DNA of 49,848 nt. Origin: Streptococcus suis (GTDB taxonomy: Bacteria; Bacillota; Bacilli; Lactobacillales; Streptococcaceae). The position numbers were made by a program, and so were the translations under genes. Under the pieces are notes generated by a model. The model was not told the origin of the DNA. It saw only the letters and a program-made list of their open reading frames with translations, and made no database searches. Shown here piece by piece: positions 18,083 to 27,356 of the stretch. The stretch is from positions 1-49,848 of the forward strand of contig NZ_POPB01000330.1 of the NCBI RefSeq assembly GCF_002964045.1. Direction: 5' to 3'. How positions within the stretch are numbered: the first letter of the stretch is position 1; every line of letters starts with the position of its first letter.

Positions 18083-18505
18083 TTATAACATAGGAATATT
18101 TATGCCAACATGATGAACATTATTATAGTCTAAAAAGTAAATCAAACTCTCCATTAAGTCATGAGCTAAATCGGCTTCAATATCCTATAGACCGATTGCT
18201 ATTCGACCAAAATCATGTTCCTCATCAAAAATATGGATATGTGGAGTAGGTACATCATTATGAGGTGTACCATTACAGTCCAAACGAACGAGGATTCCAT
18301 TCAAGGATTTGGACCTCATTAGATAGGTCAGATTCGACTTATTGAGGTGACCTTTTCTATTGATAACTAACTCAAATTGTTCACTAGCATCGTCTTGTTT
18401 ATAGACCCCATGCTTATTTTGAGTTCCTGGTTCTGGAAACTCTAGAGAATTGTTCTTTAATATCTTTAAACATCGCAATAACTCATCAAAATAAACTTGG
18501 TCCAC
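18083..18505 (-). pseudogene. small protein gene interrupted by an in-frame amber codon
   Basis: The frame from the ATG at 18505 encodes 106 residues (MDQVYFDELLRCLK... to GRIAIGL) and then meets TAG at 18185-18187. Reading on in the same frame gives 33 more sensible residues (DIEADLAHDLMESLIYFLDY, then NNVHHVGINIPML) up to TAA at 18083. The unbroken product would be about 140 residues. It has a HIHIFDEEHDFGR stretch and resembles, from memory, DUF6978-type proteins found beside DUF1828 proteins. So it is a recent nonsense mutation, a sequencing error or a recoded stop. The truncated form may still be made. Confidence 0.7.
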
Positions 18506-18565
18506 TAACTATACCTCACTTACCCTAATCATAACAAAATTTGTTACTAATATCAAGGAAATCCC

Positions 18566-18901
18566 TTATACTTGGGCAATAGCAGAGCCACCATAGAGTT
18601 TTAACTCTTCTCTGATTGTTTGGTAGTAGTAACGATCAAAGGCCTTCCAAGCCTGCCTGCTAGTCTCACTCAACCGCAGATCGCCCAGTCCAACCAAAAA
18701 ACTGGTCGAACGATAAAATTTCTCAATCGCAATCAGCTCAGAATTGGTAACAGACTCTGCCTCCGACAATATGCGTGTCGTCTCTGTCAGATTATGCTGG
18801 AGTCGTTGTTCATCAGCTGTTCCTAGCTTGTCTGCTTGGAAGGCCCGATTCAAGTCTTGAATGAGGGCCAAAACGTCTTGAATAATCTGTGTCTTTTCCA
18901 T
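18566..18901 (-). CDS. small helical protein of unknown function
   Basis: A 111-residue soluble protein preceded by an excellent ribosome site (AAGGAGGGT, eight bases before the ATG). The composition suggests a four-helix bundle with no signal peptide or membrane segment. Conserved-looking stretches are FYRSTSFLVGLGDLRL and WKAFDRYYYQTIREEL. Bacteriocin-immunity proteins have this size and build, and a transporter operon lies divergently next door. However I do not recognise the family and make no functional claim. Confidence 0.6.
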   Translation of the reverse strand: MEKTQIIQDVLALIQDLNRAFQADKLGTADEQRLQHNLTETTRILSEAESVTNSELIAIEKFYRSTSFLVGLGDLRLSETSRQAWKAFDRYYYQTIREELKLYGGSAIAQV

Positions 18902-19064
18902 AAAAGACCCTCCTTGTTTTTGATGAATTTAGTATATCAAATTAGACAAAGATATTCAAGTTATTTGTACAATTTCTTGATTTATATTTATGTTGATATT
19001 ATAATTGTAGAAAATAAAACATTTATTCATCTATCCCTTCATCATTTCTCCCCTGGAGGTATCT

Positions 19065-20282
19065 ATGTTTCAAATTGAAGGAAAGCTATTTTTCCGTAGC
19101 AAGAAAAACTTGTTCGCTATTTTGGTCATGCTGATTGTAATCCTAGCTAGTTCCCTTCTAGCAGGCTACCACAATCGCCAGGTCAAATTAAAGGTCATCC
19201 AACACTATGAAGAGTCTATCCAAAATTTTGAAAATATCATACAAGATTTAGAAACACAGTATCAGACTCAAACTCTCAGTGAAGAGGATTACCAGGCTGA
19301 AAAAACATTCTTTACAAACTATATTGCCAACCACCAGAAGGAGATTGAAGCGGTCAAGAAGGAGGACTGGACCTATTTTTATGAGAAAAATATCCAGCAC
19401 TATCAGAAGGATGGTCAATACATCAGCCTTTCCTACCAAAGCTATGATTTTACCCCACAAACCATCGAAAATACCTTCTTGATGTCCAAGTATCTGCTTG
19501 AAAAGGAGATACCCTCAGCCTTTCCAACTGAGCTTTACCTAACAGCCTTTGAGAATCCCCAAACACCAACAGATAGAGAAATCGTCAAGAGCCTGGGCCA
19601 GCAGGCCTTAAAAGGTACTAGCCATGAAATCTGGCAGGGGCAAAAACAGCTAGGCCTTGTCATCACCCTTCCCCTCTTTCTCCTGGCTTTCACCAATTTT
19701 TTCATCAAAGACCAGCAGGGAACCAGCCGACAGATTCGCCTCTTACAGACCCTGGGGTTGACTAGAATTCGAATGACAACCAATAAATACCTAGCCTTCC
19801 TAACACTATATACTGCCCTCTTTCTCACCCTCTATCTGAGCCATTTGCTCATCGCTTTTTTGCTAAATGGCAATAGTAGCTGGATTTATCCCGTCACCAC
19901 CTATAGCAGTAAGGGAATTGATTTCAGTCTAATCCAAACAGCTATCAAACCTATTTACCAGGTCATCTTGCTGGCCTGTGGCATGCACTATCTCTACCTG
20001 CTATTTTTGCTGGGAGTGGCACAGACCTTGGCTAGAGTCTTAAAAAATGGACTGGCTGGACTAGTGGTCACACTAGGACTTGTCATCTCTGCCAACTTCT
20101 TTCCCCATATCTTCAATCCATTTAGCCTATGGAATGCAGGCAATCTGGCAGACGGAAGTGCTATCATCTACCATCAATTAACAGGATACAGCATTCCAAA
20201 AGTCTTTACGGTTCTTCTCATCAGTAACCTGCTCATCTACTGCCTACAATTCTATCTCCTGACAAGAAAAAGTGAGGTTTAA
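19065..20282 (+). CDS. ABC-2 type transporter permease subunit
   Basis: A 405-residue membrane protein. One helix lies near the N-terminus (about 17-35). A soluble external loop rich in Glu/Gln/Tyr spans about 36-195. Five or six helices then follow (about 196-215, 242-268, 295-320, 325-345, 375-398). This layout is typical of ABC-2/antibiotic-export permeases. GGAGG is seven bases before the ATG. The ATPase gene starts two bases after its stop, so the three genes 19065-22039 are one operon. The substrate is unknown; peptides or bacteriocins are usual for such sets. No two-component system or precursor peptide is seen nearby. Confidence 0.8.
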   Translation: MFQIEGKLFFRSKKNLFAILVMLIVILASSLLAGYHNRQVKLKVIQHYEESIQNFENIIQDLETQYQTQTLSEEDYQAEKTFFTNYIANHQKEIEAVKKEDWTYFYEKNIQHYQKDGQYISLSYQSYDFTPQTIENTFLMSKYLLEKEIPSAFPTELYLTAFENPQTPTDREIVKSLGQQALKGTSHEIWQGQKQLGLVITLPLFLLAFTNFFIKDQQGTSRQIRLLQTLGLTRIRMTTNKYLAFLTLYTALFLTLYLSHLLIAFLLNGNSSWIYPVTTYSSKGIDFSLIQTAIKPIYQVILLACGMHYLYLLFLLGVAQTLARVLKNGLAGLVVTLGLVISANFFPHIFNPFSLWNAGNLADGSAIIYHQLTGYSIPKVFTVLLISNLLIYCLQFYLLTRKSEV

Positions 20283-20284
20283 CC

Positions 20285-21145
20285 ATGCGATTATCCATTC
20301 ACAAGCTATGTAAATCCTACGGGAAAAAGAAAATACTAGACCAGCTAAACCTAGAACTGGTAGAGCCTGGGATCTGGGCCTTGATTGGACCAAACGGTTC
20401 TGGAAAGACAACCCTCTTAGATTGCATTGCCAACCTGCAAACCTTTGATTCGGGAGAGATTTCTATAAACGGCAAGAAACACAATGACCCAACTATCTAT
20501 CGAACCTTTGCCTACCTGCAGGACAACCGGGTCCTCTACCCTGAATTGACTGGGCTGGAGCATTTGCGATTGGTCCAAACTATCCAAGATTTACCAAAAG
20601 AGCGGATTGAGGAAGTCATTCAAGAAATCGGTATCCGTGATTACGTGAAGATCCCTGTCAAAAATTATTCACTGGGAATGAAACAACATCTCCTGCTGGC
20701 TATCGGTATTATGAACAAGCCCCAGGTCATGCTCTTGGATGAACCCTTGAACGGCTTGGACCCGACCAGCTACATCCAGACCAGAAAATTGCTCCAGAAA
20801 CTAGCCAAGAATGGGTCAACCATTATCGTGTCTTCCCACCAATTAAACGAGGTGGATCAGCTAACCAACCAACTGCTCTTTCTCAAACAAGGAAAAATCA
20901 TTGAGTGGAAACTGGAACAGGTTGGGCGACAATATGCCATTCAGACTAGTGACAATCAGACAGTGTATCAGAAACTTGGGCAAATGAAGGGACTGACTTT
21001 GGCCAATGATAGCATTCAGCTAGACACCAGTGTTCACAGTCTGCATTTCTACCTAGACCAAGTCATGGCGTGTCAGGTGGAAATTCTAGATATTAGCATT
21101 CAGGAGCACCAGTCCGAAGAAATCTATAAAGAACTATTTGAATAG
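20285..21145 (+). CDS. ABC transporter ATPase
   Basis: A 286-residue ATPase: Walker A GPNGSGKTTL (about 36-45), a Q-loop in FAYLQDNRVLYPELTG, an atypical signature YSLGMKQHLLLAIG (SLGMKQ in place of LSGGQ, usual in the drug/bacteriocin ABC-2 class), Walker B VMLLDEPLNGLDP, and switch SSHQ with Gln where His is common at that spot. The last 80 residues form an accessory domain. It lies between two permease genes and presumably energises both. The unusual switch Gln may slow hydrolysis; family comparison would tell. Confidence 0.88.
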   Translation: MRLSIHKLCKSYGKKKILDQLNLELVEPGIWALIGPNGSGKTTLLDCIANLQTFDSGEISINGKKHNDPTIYRTFAYLQDNRVLYPELTGLEHLRLVQTIQDLPKERIEEVIQEIGIRDYVKIPVKNYSLGMKQHLLLAIGIMNKPQVMLLDEPLNGLDPTSYIQTRKLLQKLAKNGSTIIVSSHQLNEVDQLTNQLLFLKQGKIIEWKLEQVGRQYAIQTSDNQTVYQKLGQMKGLTLANDSIQLDTSVHSLHFYLDQVMACQVEILDISIQEHQSEEIYKELFE

Positions 21146-21157
21146 GGAGGCTTGACC

Positions 21158-22039
21158 ATGAATCTATTGTCCCTTTTCATTCTACGACTGAAACGCAATG
21201 CTATTTTTCTAGCCCTCATGACTGCTGTGGCTCTTATCCCGCTTGCTCTGTCCTATCGGAATGTTCTAGAGGCCGAAAACTTGCGCTTTGAGGACCGAAC
21301 CCGTATCATACAAGTCAAAAAAGAAGCTGAAACCTTCTTGTATGCTGACGATAAGGAAGCCCAAGCCTTAGACCAGGAAAGCATGGATTATTATAAAAAA
21401 CTCTTGGAACTGACGACCACCTACTTAGAAAAGGAACATATCCAAGGAAAAAGTCAGGAGGTCTTGGAAACAGAGTTAGAACTCTACCAGACCTTGCAAA
21501 ACTGGGAGGCAAAGGGGCATAATATCAACCATTTTACGAACAGCGAACTGGCAGAACGTATCACAGTCTATAAAAACGTTCTAGAGCAAGCTCTTACTTT
21601 TCACTACCCTACTGCTCCTAAGGACTTTTATATGACCTTCTTGCAACTTCTTCCTACCAGTATCTATATGATCCCCCTTGTCATCTGCTCTTTGATAGTC
21701 TGGCTCCTTATGACTGACCTTTCAAAACATCGTGGTCTCCTCTTTATCAACGGACTATCTCCTGGTCAATATGCCACTAGCCTGACCTTACTTGCTTTTC
21801 TCCTACAAGTTGCTATCTATGCTCTCATCCTGTTCATGCTACTTATATTGGCACATCAGTTCCAATTTACCTTCCAAGAAGACTATCCTCTACTTGTCGG
21901 CACAAATACTCTATCTACCATATCTGTCAGGGAACAATTACAGAAACTCCTGCTGGTAATGGCTGGAGTGACAGGTTTATATCTGACCTTTATCCGATTA
22001 GCAACTGCTAAAGTCCTACAAACATACAAGCGAAAATAA
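21158..22039 (+). CDS. ABC-2 type transporter permease subunit (second)
   Basis: A 293-residue membrane protein. One N-terminal helix (about 15-32), a soluble loop with Glu/Lys-rich helices (about 33-165), and four C-terminal helices (about 168-188, 205-235, 262-282) give the same topology as the 19065-20282 protein, so the transporter is probably a heterodimer. The start is the ATG at 21158, which follows GGGAGG; an in-frame TTG six bases earlier is too close to the ribosome site. It is the last gene of the operon, with a terminator immediately after. Confidence 0.78.
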   Translation: MNLLSLFILRLKRNAIFLALMTAVALIPLALSYRNVLEAENLRFEDRTRIIQVKKEAETFLYADDKEAQALDQESMDYYKKLLELTTTYLEKEHIQGKSQEVLETELELYQTLQNWEAKGHNINHFTNSELAERITVYKNVLEQALTFHYPTAPKDFYMTFLQLLPTSIYMIPLVICSLIVWLLMTDLSKHRGLLFINGLSPGQYATSLTLLAFLLQVAIYALILFMLLILAHQFQFTFQEDYPLLVGTNTLSTISVREQLQKLLLVMAGVTGLYLTFIRLATAKVLQTYKRK

Positions 22040-22065
22040 GCCATCGCGAAAATGGTGGCTTTTTG
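22038..22065 (+). terminator. terminator of the ABC-2 operon
   Basis: Imperfect AGCCA/TGGCT stem followed by TTTTT on the plus strand, directly after the stop at 22039. Confidence 0.65.
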
Positions 22066-22070
22066 AATGC

Positions 22071-22098
22071 AAAAAACGATGCCCGTTCAGACATCGTT
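22071..22098 (-). terminator. tpx terminator
   Basis: Stem AACGATG/CATCGTT (22075-22081 with 22092-22098), followed on the minus strand by six T. Confidence 0.8.
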
Positions 22099-22106
22099 AT
22101 ATTCTT

Positions 22107-22592
22107 TTATTTGACAGCCTCCAAAGCTGCTTCATAGTCGGGATGTTCGTTGACATTGTCTAGGTATTCTACGTAGGTGATTTCATTGTCGGCATTAAGG
22201 ACAAAGACCGCACGCGCCAGCAAATTCCACTCCCGCATGAGCACACCGTAGGATTTACCAAAGGCATGGTCATAGTAATCAGACAGGGTGATGGCATCTT
22301 CCAGACCTGCAGCCCCACACCAGCGTTTCTGGGCAAAGGGCAGGTCAGCCGAAATGGTGATGACAACCGTATTGTCACGGTCAGCCAGTTCCTGATTGAA
22401 GCGACGAGTTTGGGTATCGCAAATCCCTGTGTCAATAGAAGGCACCACACTGATGACCTTAGTCTGCTTGCCAAAGTCTTTCAGGCTTTTCAAACTCAAG
22501 TCGTTGGCCATGAGGACAAAGTCAGGAGCCATGTCTCCCACTCGCAACTGCGGACCTACCAAGGTCACTGGTTTTCCAATAAAGGTTGTCAT
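22107..22592 (-). CDS. tpx: Thiol peroxidase (atypical 2-Cys peroxiredoxin)
   Basis: Tpx reduces H2O2 and organic peroxides using thioredoxin. This matters in these catalase-negative, H2O2-producing streptococci. The 161-residue protein has the peroxidatic C58 in [16 protein letters not shown] and the resolving C92 in QKRWCGA, the pair that forms the intramolecular disulfide in Tpx. The ATG at 22592 is preceded by GGGAG; a few upstream in-frame codons overlap that site. In pneumococcus the orthologue (psaD) follows the psa manganese operon; here it stands alone. A cre-like site lies in its promoter region. Confidence 0.95.
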   Translation of the reverse strand: MTTFIGKPVTLVGPQLRVGDMAPDFVLMANDLSLKSLKDFGKQTKVISVVPSIDTGICDTQTRRFNQELADRDNTVVITISADLPFAQKRWCGAAGLEDAITLSDYYDHAFGKSYGVLMREWNLLARAVFVLNADNEITYVEYLDNVNEHPDYEAALEAVK

Positions 22593-22622
22593 AAAACATC
22601 TCCCTTGCACTTAATATAACTA

Positions 22623-22637
22623 TTGTAAGCGTTTATA
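22623..22637 (-). promoter_or_regulatory. cre-like site in the tpx promoter
   Basis: TTGTAAGCGTTTATA on the plus strand matches the cre consensus WTGNAANCGNWWNCA at 14 of 15 positions. On the minus strand it falls between TTGCTT (-35-like) and TATATT (-10-like) upstream of tpx. CcpA binding is inferred. Confidence 0.5.
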
Positions 22638-22641
22638 AGCA

Positions 22642-22669
22642 AAAATACCAGTTTTTTGACTGGTATTTT
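22642..22669 (-). terminator. copA terminator
   Basis: Perfect stem AAAATACCAGT/ACTGGTATTTT (22642-22652 with 22659-22669) with T-rich flanks, directly after the copA stop. Confidence 0.85.
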
Positions 22670-22671
22670 CA

Positions 22672-25122
22672 TTATAGTTTGTAGGTTTTCAATCGCAGAG
22701 CGTTCAAGACGACTGACACTGAGCTGAGGGCCATGGCTGCACCTGCAAACATAGGATTGAGCAGAGGACCACCAAATACATGTAACAGACCCATGGCGAT
22801 TGGAATGCCAATTACATTATAAGCAAAGGCCCAGAAGAGATTTTGTTTGATGGTCCGCATGGTTGCCTGGCTGAGTTTGACAGCCTTGACCACATCCAAA
22901 ATGTCACTATGCATGAGAACAATATCGGCAGACTCAATGGCAATATCAGTCCCAGAACCAATGGCCAAACCTACATGGGCTTGAGCTAGGGCTGGGGCAT
23001 CGTTGATGCCATCCCCCACCATGGCGACTGTCTTGCCCTGTTCTTGTAAGAGCTTGACTTGGTTGGCCTTGTCATCTGGCAGGACCTGACTGACCACCTG
23101 CTCAATGCCGACTTCCTTGGCAATGGCCTGGGCAGTTTTTTCATTGTCCCCTGTCAGCATGACCACTTCTAATCCCATAGCTTGCAGAGTCTGGACAGCC
23201 TGACGGCTGGTCTCTTTTACTTTATCAGCAATGGCAATGACTGCTAGTAATTCTCGCTGGCTGGCTAGGAAAACAGGCGTCTTGGCTTGATGGGCAAATG
23301 CCTCCGCAACTGCACGCCCTTGGGAAACATCAATTCCCTGTTCCCGCATCAACCGTTCATTTCCCAGATAGATGGTCTGCTCTGCTATTATCACCGAAAG
23401 ACCACGGCCAGAAAGAGCCTGAAAATCAGTGGCAGGCAAGAGATCAATCTTTTCTGTCTGAGCAGCTTGCAGAAGAGCTTGAGCCAGAGGATGCTCGGAA
23501 AATTGCTCGCTACTTGCTGCCAGCTGGAGGACCTGCTCACGATTTTTCGTAGACAAGAGATGAATGTCTGTCACCTGGGGTTTACCTTCTGTAATGGTCC
23601 CGGTCTTGTCAAAGACAATGGTGTTCACACCTTGTAGGGTCTCAATAGCTTGTCCAGACTTGAACAAAAGACCGTTTTCTGCCCCTTTTCCAGTCCCAAC
23701 CATAATAGCCGTCGGAGTTGCTAGACCCAGAGCACAAGGGCAGGCGATGACCAAGACGGCGATGATAATACTAAGTGAAAAAATCCATGATTCTTGCCCC
23801 AAGAAATACCAGGCCAGACCAGACAAGAAAGCCAAGCCCATGACAACTGGCACAAAGACGGCAGATACTTGGTCAGCCATTTTGGCGATGGGGGCCTTAG
23901 ACCCTTGAGCCTCTTCCACCAAGCGAATAATCTGTGCCAGAGTCGTATCACGACCAACCTTGGTAGCCTGCATGGTAATGGCGCCTTGCTGGTTAAGGGT
24001 ACCGCCAAAAACATTATCGCCCAGAGCCTTCTTCACTGGCAGGCTCTCACCCGTCAGCATGGATTCATCGACACGTGTCTGGCCTTCTAGAACTTGACCG
24101 TCAACAGGAATCTGTTGACCTGGGCGAACAATGACCTGGTCACCGACTACCACATCTTCAATCGGTACTTGTATTTCCTGCCCATTTCGTAGGACCTGGG
24201 CCGTCTTGGGAGCAAGATCCATCAATTTCTTAATGGCCTCAGAAGTCTGACCTTTGGATCTTACTTCAAAATATTTTCCTAGGGTAATCAAGGTTAAGAT
24301 AACGGCGGCTGATTCAAAATACAGTTCAGGATGGTGACCGTGCATGGCTACTTCTTTCCCCATCAGAAGAAAGGCAATCATCAAAAGACCTTGAACCAAA
24401 GCTGCCCCAGTCCCAACAGCAATCAAGGAATCCATATTGGGATGGCCTTGCAAGAGAGTTTTAAAGCCTTTTTGGAAAAAACTGCGTCCGATATAGAGGA
24501 TAGGGATGAGCAAGATGACTTGGCTGATCGCATAGACTAGCGGTTGGTGGAGCAAAGCTGGTAATGGAAGCCCTCCCCAAGGCAACATAGGACCCATAGC
24601 AATATAGAGCAGGGGAAGGGTAAAGACTGCTGACCAGACAAATCGATGCCACAGCTTTTCTTCCTTGCTCGGTCCCTTGTCCGCAGCCTCTTCTACTTCT
24701 TCTGGTCGAATCAGCTGATAGCCTACCTGCTCAACTGCTTTTTCAAGACTAGCTGGATTTTGCCTATCACGGCTATAACGGATGGTCGCCTTTTCTGTTG
24801 CCAGATTGACACTGACTTCTTCTACGCCCTCTAGTTTGCCCAGAGCTTTTTCAACCGTCATAGCACAGGAAGCACAGGTCATGCCTGAAATGTCATAAGA
24901 CTCGGTCACCAAGTTATCGACTAACTGGTATCCCGCCTTTTCAACTGCCTGACGAATATCTTCTAGTCCCAACAGCTTTTCATCATAGCTAACACTCAAT
25001 TTTTCAGTCGCTAGGTTGACACTGGCTTCTTCTACTCCTGCTAATTTACCGACAGCTTTTTCAACTGTCATGGCACAAGAGGCACAGGTCATGCCTGTAA
25101 CGGGATAGGTAGCTTGTTTCAT
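22672..25122 (-). CDS. copA: Copper-exporting P1B-type ATPase with two metal-binding domains
   Basis: A membrane pump that expels Cu(I) from the cytoplasm. The 816 residues comprise two tandem heavy-metal domains, each with GMTCASC (about 9-15 and 80-86). The P1B membrane core has the CPC ion motif ([14 protein letters not shown]), the actuator loop LTGES, phosphorylation motif DKTGTIT, nucleotide-domain SEHPLAQAL (HP locus) and [11 protein letters not shown]. The pneumococcal CopA I recall is shorter, with one such N-terminal domain. AAGGAG lies upstream of the ATG at 25122. The promoter carries two cop boxes, but no copY or cupA lies next to the gene. Confidence 0.95.
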   Translation of the reverse strand: MKQATYPVTGMTCASCAMTVEKAVGKLAGVEEASVNLATEKLSVSYDEKLLGLEDIRQAVEKAGYQLVDNLVTESYDISGMTCASCAMTVEKALGKLEGVEEVSVNLATEKATIRYSRDRQNPASLEKAVEQVGYQLIRPEEVEEAADKGPSKEEKLWHRFVWSAVFTLPLLYIAMGPMLPWGGLPLPALLHQPLVYAISQVILLIPILYIGRSFFQKGFKTLLQGHPNMDSLIAVGTGAALVQGLLMIAFLLMGKEVAMHGHHPELYFESAAVILTLITLGKYFEVRSKGQTSEAIKKLMDLAPKTAQVLRNGQEIQVPIEDVVVGDQVIVRPGQQIPVDGQVLEGQTRVDESMLTGESLPVKKALGDNVFGGTLNQQGAITMQATKVGRDTTLAQIIRLVEEAQGSKAPIAKMADQVSAVFVPVVMGLAFLSGLAWYFLGQESWIFSLSIIIAVLVIACPCALGLATPTAIMVGTGKGAENGLLFKSGQAIETLQGVNTIVFDKTGTITEGKPQVTDIHLLSTKNREQVLQLAASSEQFSEHPLAQALLQAAQTEKIDLLPATDFQALSGRGLSVIIAEQTIYLGNERLMREQGIDVSQGRAVAEAFAHQAKTPVFLASQRELLAVIAIADKVKETSRQAVQTLQAMGLEVVMLTGDNEKTAQAIAKEVGIEQVVSQVLPDDKANQVKLLQEQGKTVAMVGDGINDAPALAQAHVGLAIGSGTDIAIESADIVLMHSDILDVVKAVKLSQATMRTIKQNLFWAFAYNVIGIPIAMGLLHVFGGPLLNPMFAGAAMALSSVSVVLNALRLKTYKL

Positions 25123-25138
25123 ATCTTTCTCCTTTGAC

Positions 25139-25180
25139 TACATTTGTAATCACATTATACACAAAACGACTACATTTGTA
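25139..25180 (-). promoter_or_regulatory. copA promoter with two CopY operators
   Basis: Two identical cop boxes TACATTTGTA (25139-25148 and 25171-25180) fit the KACANNYGTA consensus read on the minus strand. Between them lies the minus-strand -10 TATAAT (about 25154-25159). A TTTACA -35-like hexamer overlaps the distal box. This is the expected layout for CopY repression. Confidence 0.8.
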
Positions 25181-25213
25181 AACAAATTTGTTTCAAAAAA
25201 TAGAGGTTGCCCT

Positions 25214-26071
25214 CTACTTCTTCCTTGCTAGCATGGTCGCAAACCGCATTTTGAGGAAATTACCATGTTCATCACGCTTATGGAGCTGACCAAAGTCTTC
25301 ATTATACTTGACCAATTCCCAGTCACGATAGTATTCCTTCAACTCACCCGCTCCGAAGGTAAAGGAGAAATTCATAGGACAAGGGGCATCTTCCGTATCC
25401 ATGGCTGCTACAATCAAGTTGTAACCACCCGGCCGTGTCTGCTCCTGCATATTGCGGATAATAGCTGGCACCCGATCCCTCTCCAAAAACATAAAGACTA
25501 CGGTCGAGATAATCCAGTCGTAATCCTGCTCCAGAATAGCTGAGTTGATGTCATAGATCCCAGCTTGTAGATCCAAATCCTCTGCTTCCTTGACCTGCAA
25601 GAGCGTCTGAATGCTCGGCACGTGCTTGTCAACCGCCGTCACCTCAAATCCCTGCTGGGCTAGATAGAGACTATTGCGACCATGACCGCAACCCAAATCC
25701 AAAACCTTGCAGGGCTCGATGATTTTCAAGGCCTCCAAGACTTCTGAATGTGTCCGTGTGTAATCATATTTTTTGGCAAAATAATCCTCTGGCTGACAGA
25801 AAAATTCCAAGAAAAACTCCGTATCCTCTGTCAACAGGGTCACCCGATGCCAAGCCTGTGGCTCCACAAAAGGAATATCGTCTGTCGGACCATAAACATA
25901 TTCTCCCAAAATCTCATTATCATCTGAAATCGGCTCAAATTTGAGCTGGCCCTTCAAGACCTTAATTTTGGCCCAAGTGCCCACCTTGGTATTATGCTTG
26001 GTCAAAAAATGCTGGGGAACCGTATCCTGATTCCAAATGGGCATGCGTTTGTAAGGAACTAAAACTGTCAT
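25214..26071 (-). CDS. tehB: TehB-type SAM-dependent methyltransferase with N-terminal cupin-like domain
   Basis: A 285-residue cytoplasmic methyltransferase of the tellurite-resistance family. The N-terminal ~95 residues form a small beta domain (MPIWNQDTVPQHFLTKHNTK...) found in the longer TehB proteins. The C-terminal Rossmann domain has motif I VLDLGCGHGRNSLYLA (about 121-136), the acidic AVDKH loop and TRPGGYNLIVAAM. Tellurite detoxification is a laboratory phenotype; the natural substrate is unclear. GAAGGAG precedes the ATG. In pneumococcus tehB follows smpB directly; here the plus-strand adh gene has come between them. Confidence 0.93.
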   Translation of the reverse strand: MTVLVPYKRMPIWNQDTVPQHFLTKHNTKVGTWAKIKVLKGQLKFEPISDDNEILGEYVYGPTDDIPFVEPQAWHRVTLLTEDTEFFLEFFCQPEDYFAKKYDYTRTHSEVLEALKIIEPCKVLDLGCGHGRNSLYLAQQGFEVTAVDKHVPSIQTLLQVKEAEDLDLQAGIYDINSAILEQDYDWIISTVVFMFLERDRVPAIIRNMQEQTRPGGYNLIVAAMDTEDAPCPMNFSFTFGAGELKEYYRDWELVKYNEDFGQLHKRDEHGNFLKMRFATMLARKK

Positions 26072-26142
26072 TATTTCTCCTTCTAGTCAATAGTAGTTCT
26101 AGTCTATCACAAAGGAAATATGAATTCAAACCTATTTTTTAC

Positions 26143-26173
26143 TTGACTTGGAGTTGACTCCAAGGTGTATAAT
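26143..26173 (+). promoter_or_regulatory. MerR-family (NmlR/AdhR-like) promoter-operator
   Basis: -35 TTGACT (26143-26148) and -10 TATAAT (26168-26173) are separated by 19 bp, the overlong spacer characteristic of MerR-activated promoters. Centred in the spacer is a perfect dyad CTTGGAGT-TG-ACTCCAAG (26147-26164). This is the type of site described for NmlR/AdhR regulators of adhC-like genes. The regulator gene is not in the window. Confidence 0.85.
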
Positions 26174-26226
26174 AGTTCTTATCAATCAGAAAGGATATTT
26201 ACTTGCACAGTAAATGTGAGATAAAT

Positions 26227-27270
26227 ATGAAAGCAGCTATTTATGAAAAAGCCGGTAAGATGACCGTTGCAGAAATCGAAAAACCAAGTCTTCAAGCCAA
26301 GGATGATGTCATTATCAAGGTCGTGCGGGCCTGTGTCTGTGGGTCAGACCTTTGGCGTTATGATGAGAATGTTCCCCACGAACATGGCGACGCCAACTCC
26401 GGTCATGAAGCCATCGGGATCGTTGAAGAGGTAGGCGAAGATATTACAACCCTTGTTCCTGGTGACTTTGTGATTGTTCCATTTACACACGGTTGCGGAC
26501 ACTGCGATGCTTGTCGTACAGGCTTTGACGGTACCTGTGACAACCATCCAGGTGCCCAAAACTTTGGTAACAACTACCAATCACAGTACATCCGTTTCCA
26601 CTACGGTAATTGGGCCTTGGTCAAAGTCCCTGGTCAGCCGAGCGACTACTCAGAAGGCATGATTAAATCTCTCTTGACTCTGGCAGATGTTATGCCAACA
26701 GGCTACCACGCAGCTCGCGTAGCAGATGTCAAACCAGGCGACAAGGTCGTCGTTATCGGTGATGGTGCAGTGGGGCAATGTGCCGTCATTGCTGCAAAAA
26801 TGCGCGGAGCTTCTCAGATTATCATGATGAGCCGTCACGCAGATCGTCAGCAAATGGCTTTAGAATCAGGCGCTACAGCTGTTGTTGCTGAACGGGGCGA
26901 GGAAGGCATTGCCAAAGTCCGTGAAATCCTAGGCGGTGGAGCGGATGCGGCCCTCGAATGTGTCGGAACAGAAGCCTCCATTGACCAAGCCCTCGGTGTT
27001 CTTCACAATGGCGGTCGCATCGGTTTTGTTGGTGTGCCTCATTACAGCAACCACGCACTTGGCTCCACCTTCTCCACCAACATTATCATCGGTGGTGGGG
27101 CAGCTTCCGTGACCACCTATGTCAAAGACATCCTGTTAGATGCCGTCCTCAAAGGCCACATCAATCCAGGTCGAGTTTTCACCCAAACTTACAGCCTGGA
27201 CAATATCGACCAAGCCTACAAAGACATGGCCAACCGCAAAACTATTAAAGCAATGGTGACGGTGGATTAA
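26227..27270 (+). CDS. Zinc-dependent alcohol dehydrogenase (MDR family), likely NmlR-regulated
   Basis: A 347-residue NAD(P)-dependent medium-chain dehydrogenase. The catalytic zinc region has C38 (CVCGSDLW) and H60/E61 (GHEAIG). The structural-zinc lobe has four Cys (90, 93, 96, 104). The Rossmann fold motif VVVIGDGAVGQCAV is near 180. The ATG at 26227 matches the usual N-terminus MKAAIYEKAG, although its ribosome site is weak; a TTG at 26203 has AAAGGA well placed and would add eight residues. The MerR-type promoter points to a role in aldehyde or electrophile stress, as for adhC genes under NmlR/AdhR. The gene is inserted on the opposite strand between smpB and tehB, flanked by its own promoter and terminator, which suggests acquisition as a unit. 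Confidence 0.9.
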   Translation: MKAAIYEKAGKMTVAEIEKPSLQAKDDVIIKVVRACVCGSDLWRYDENVPHEHGDANSGHEAIGIVEEVGEDITTLVPGDFVIVPFTHGCGHCDACRTGFDGTCDNHPGAQNFGNNYQSQYIRFHYGNWALVKVPGQPSDYSEGMIKSLLTLADVMPTGYHAARVADVKPGDKVVVIGDGAVGQCAVIAAKMRGASQIIMMSRHADRQQMALESGATAVVAERGEEGIAKVREILGGGADAALECVGTEASIDQALGVLHNGGRIGFVGVPHYSNHALGSTFSTNIIIGGGAASVTTYVKDILLDAVLKGHINPGRVFTQTYSLDNIDQAYKDMANRKTIKAMVTVD

Positions 27271-27280
27271 GATAAATAAT

Positions 27281-27314
27281 AAGCCCCAGATAGTCTCGAA
27301 ACTGTCTGGGGCTT
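27281..27314 (+). terminator. adh terminator
   Basis: Stem AAGCCCCAGA/TCTGGGGCTT (27281-27290 with 27305-27314), followed by TTGTTTTCC-type T-rich sequence. A strong rho-independent terminator. Confidence 0.88.
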
Positions 27315-27356
27315 TTGTTTTCCTATAACAAAAAAGACCAGGATTTCTCCCAGCCT

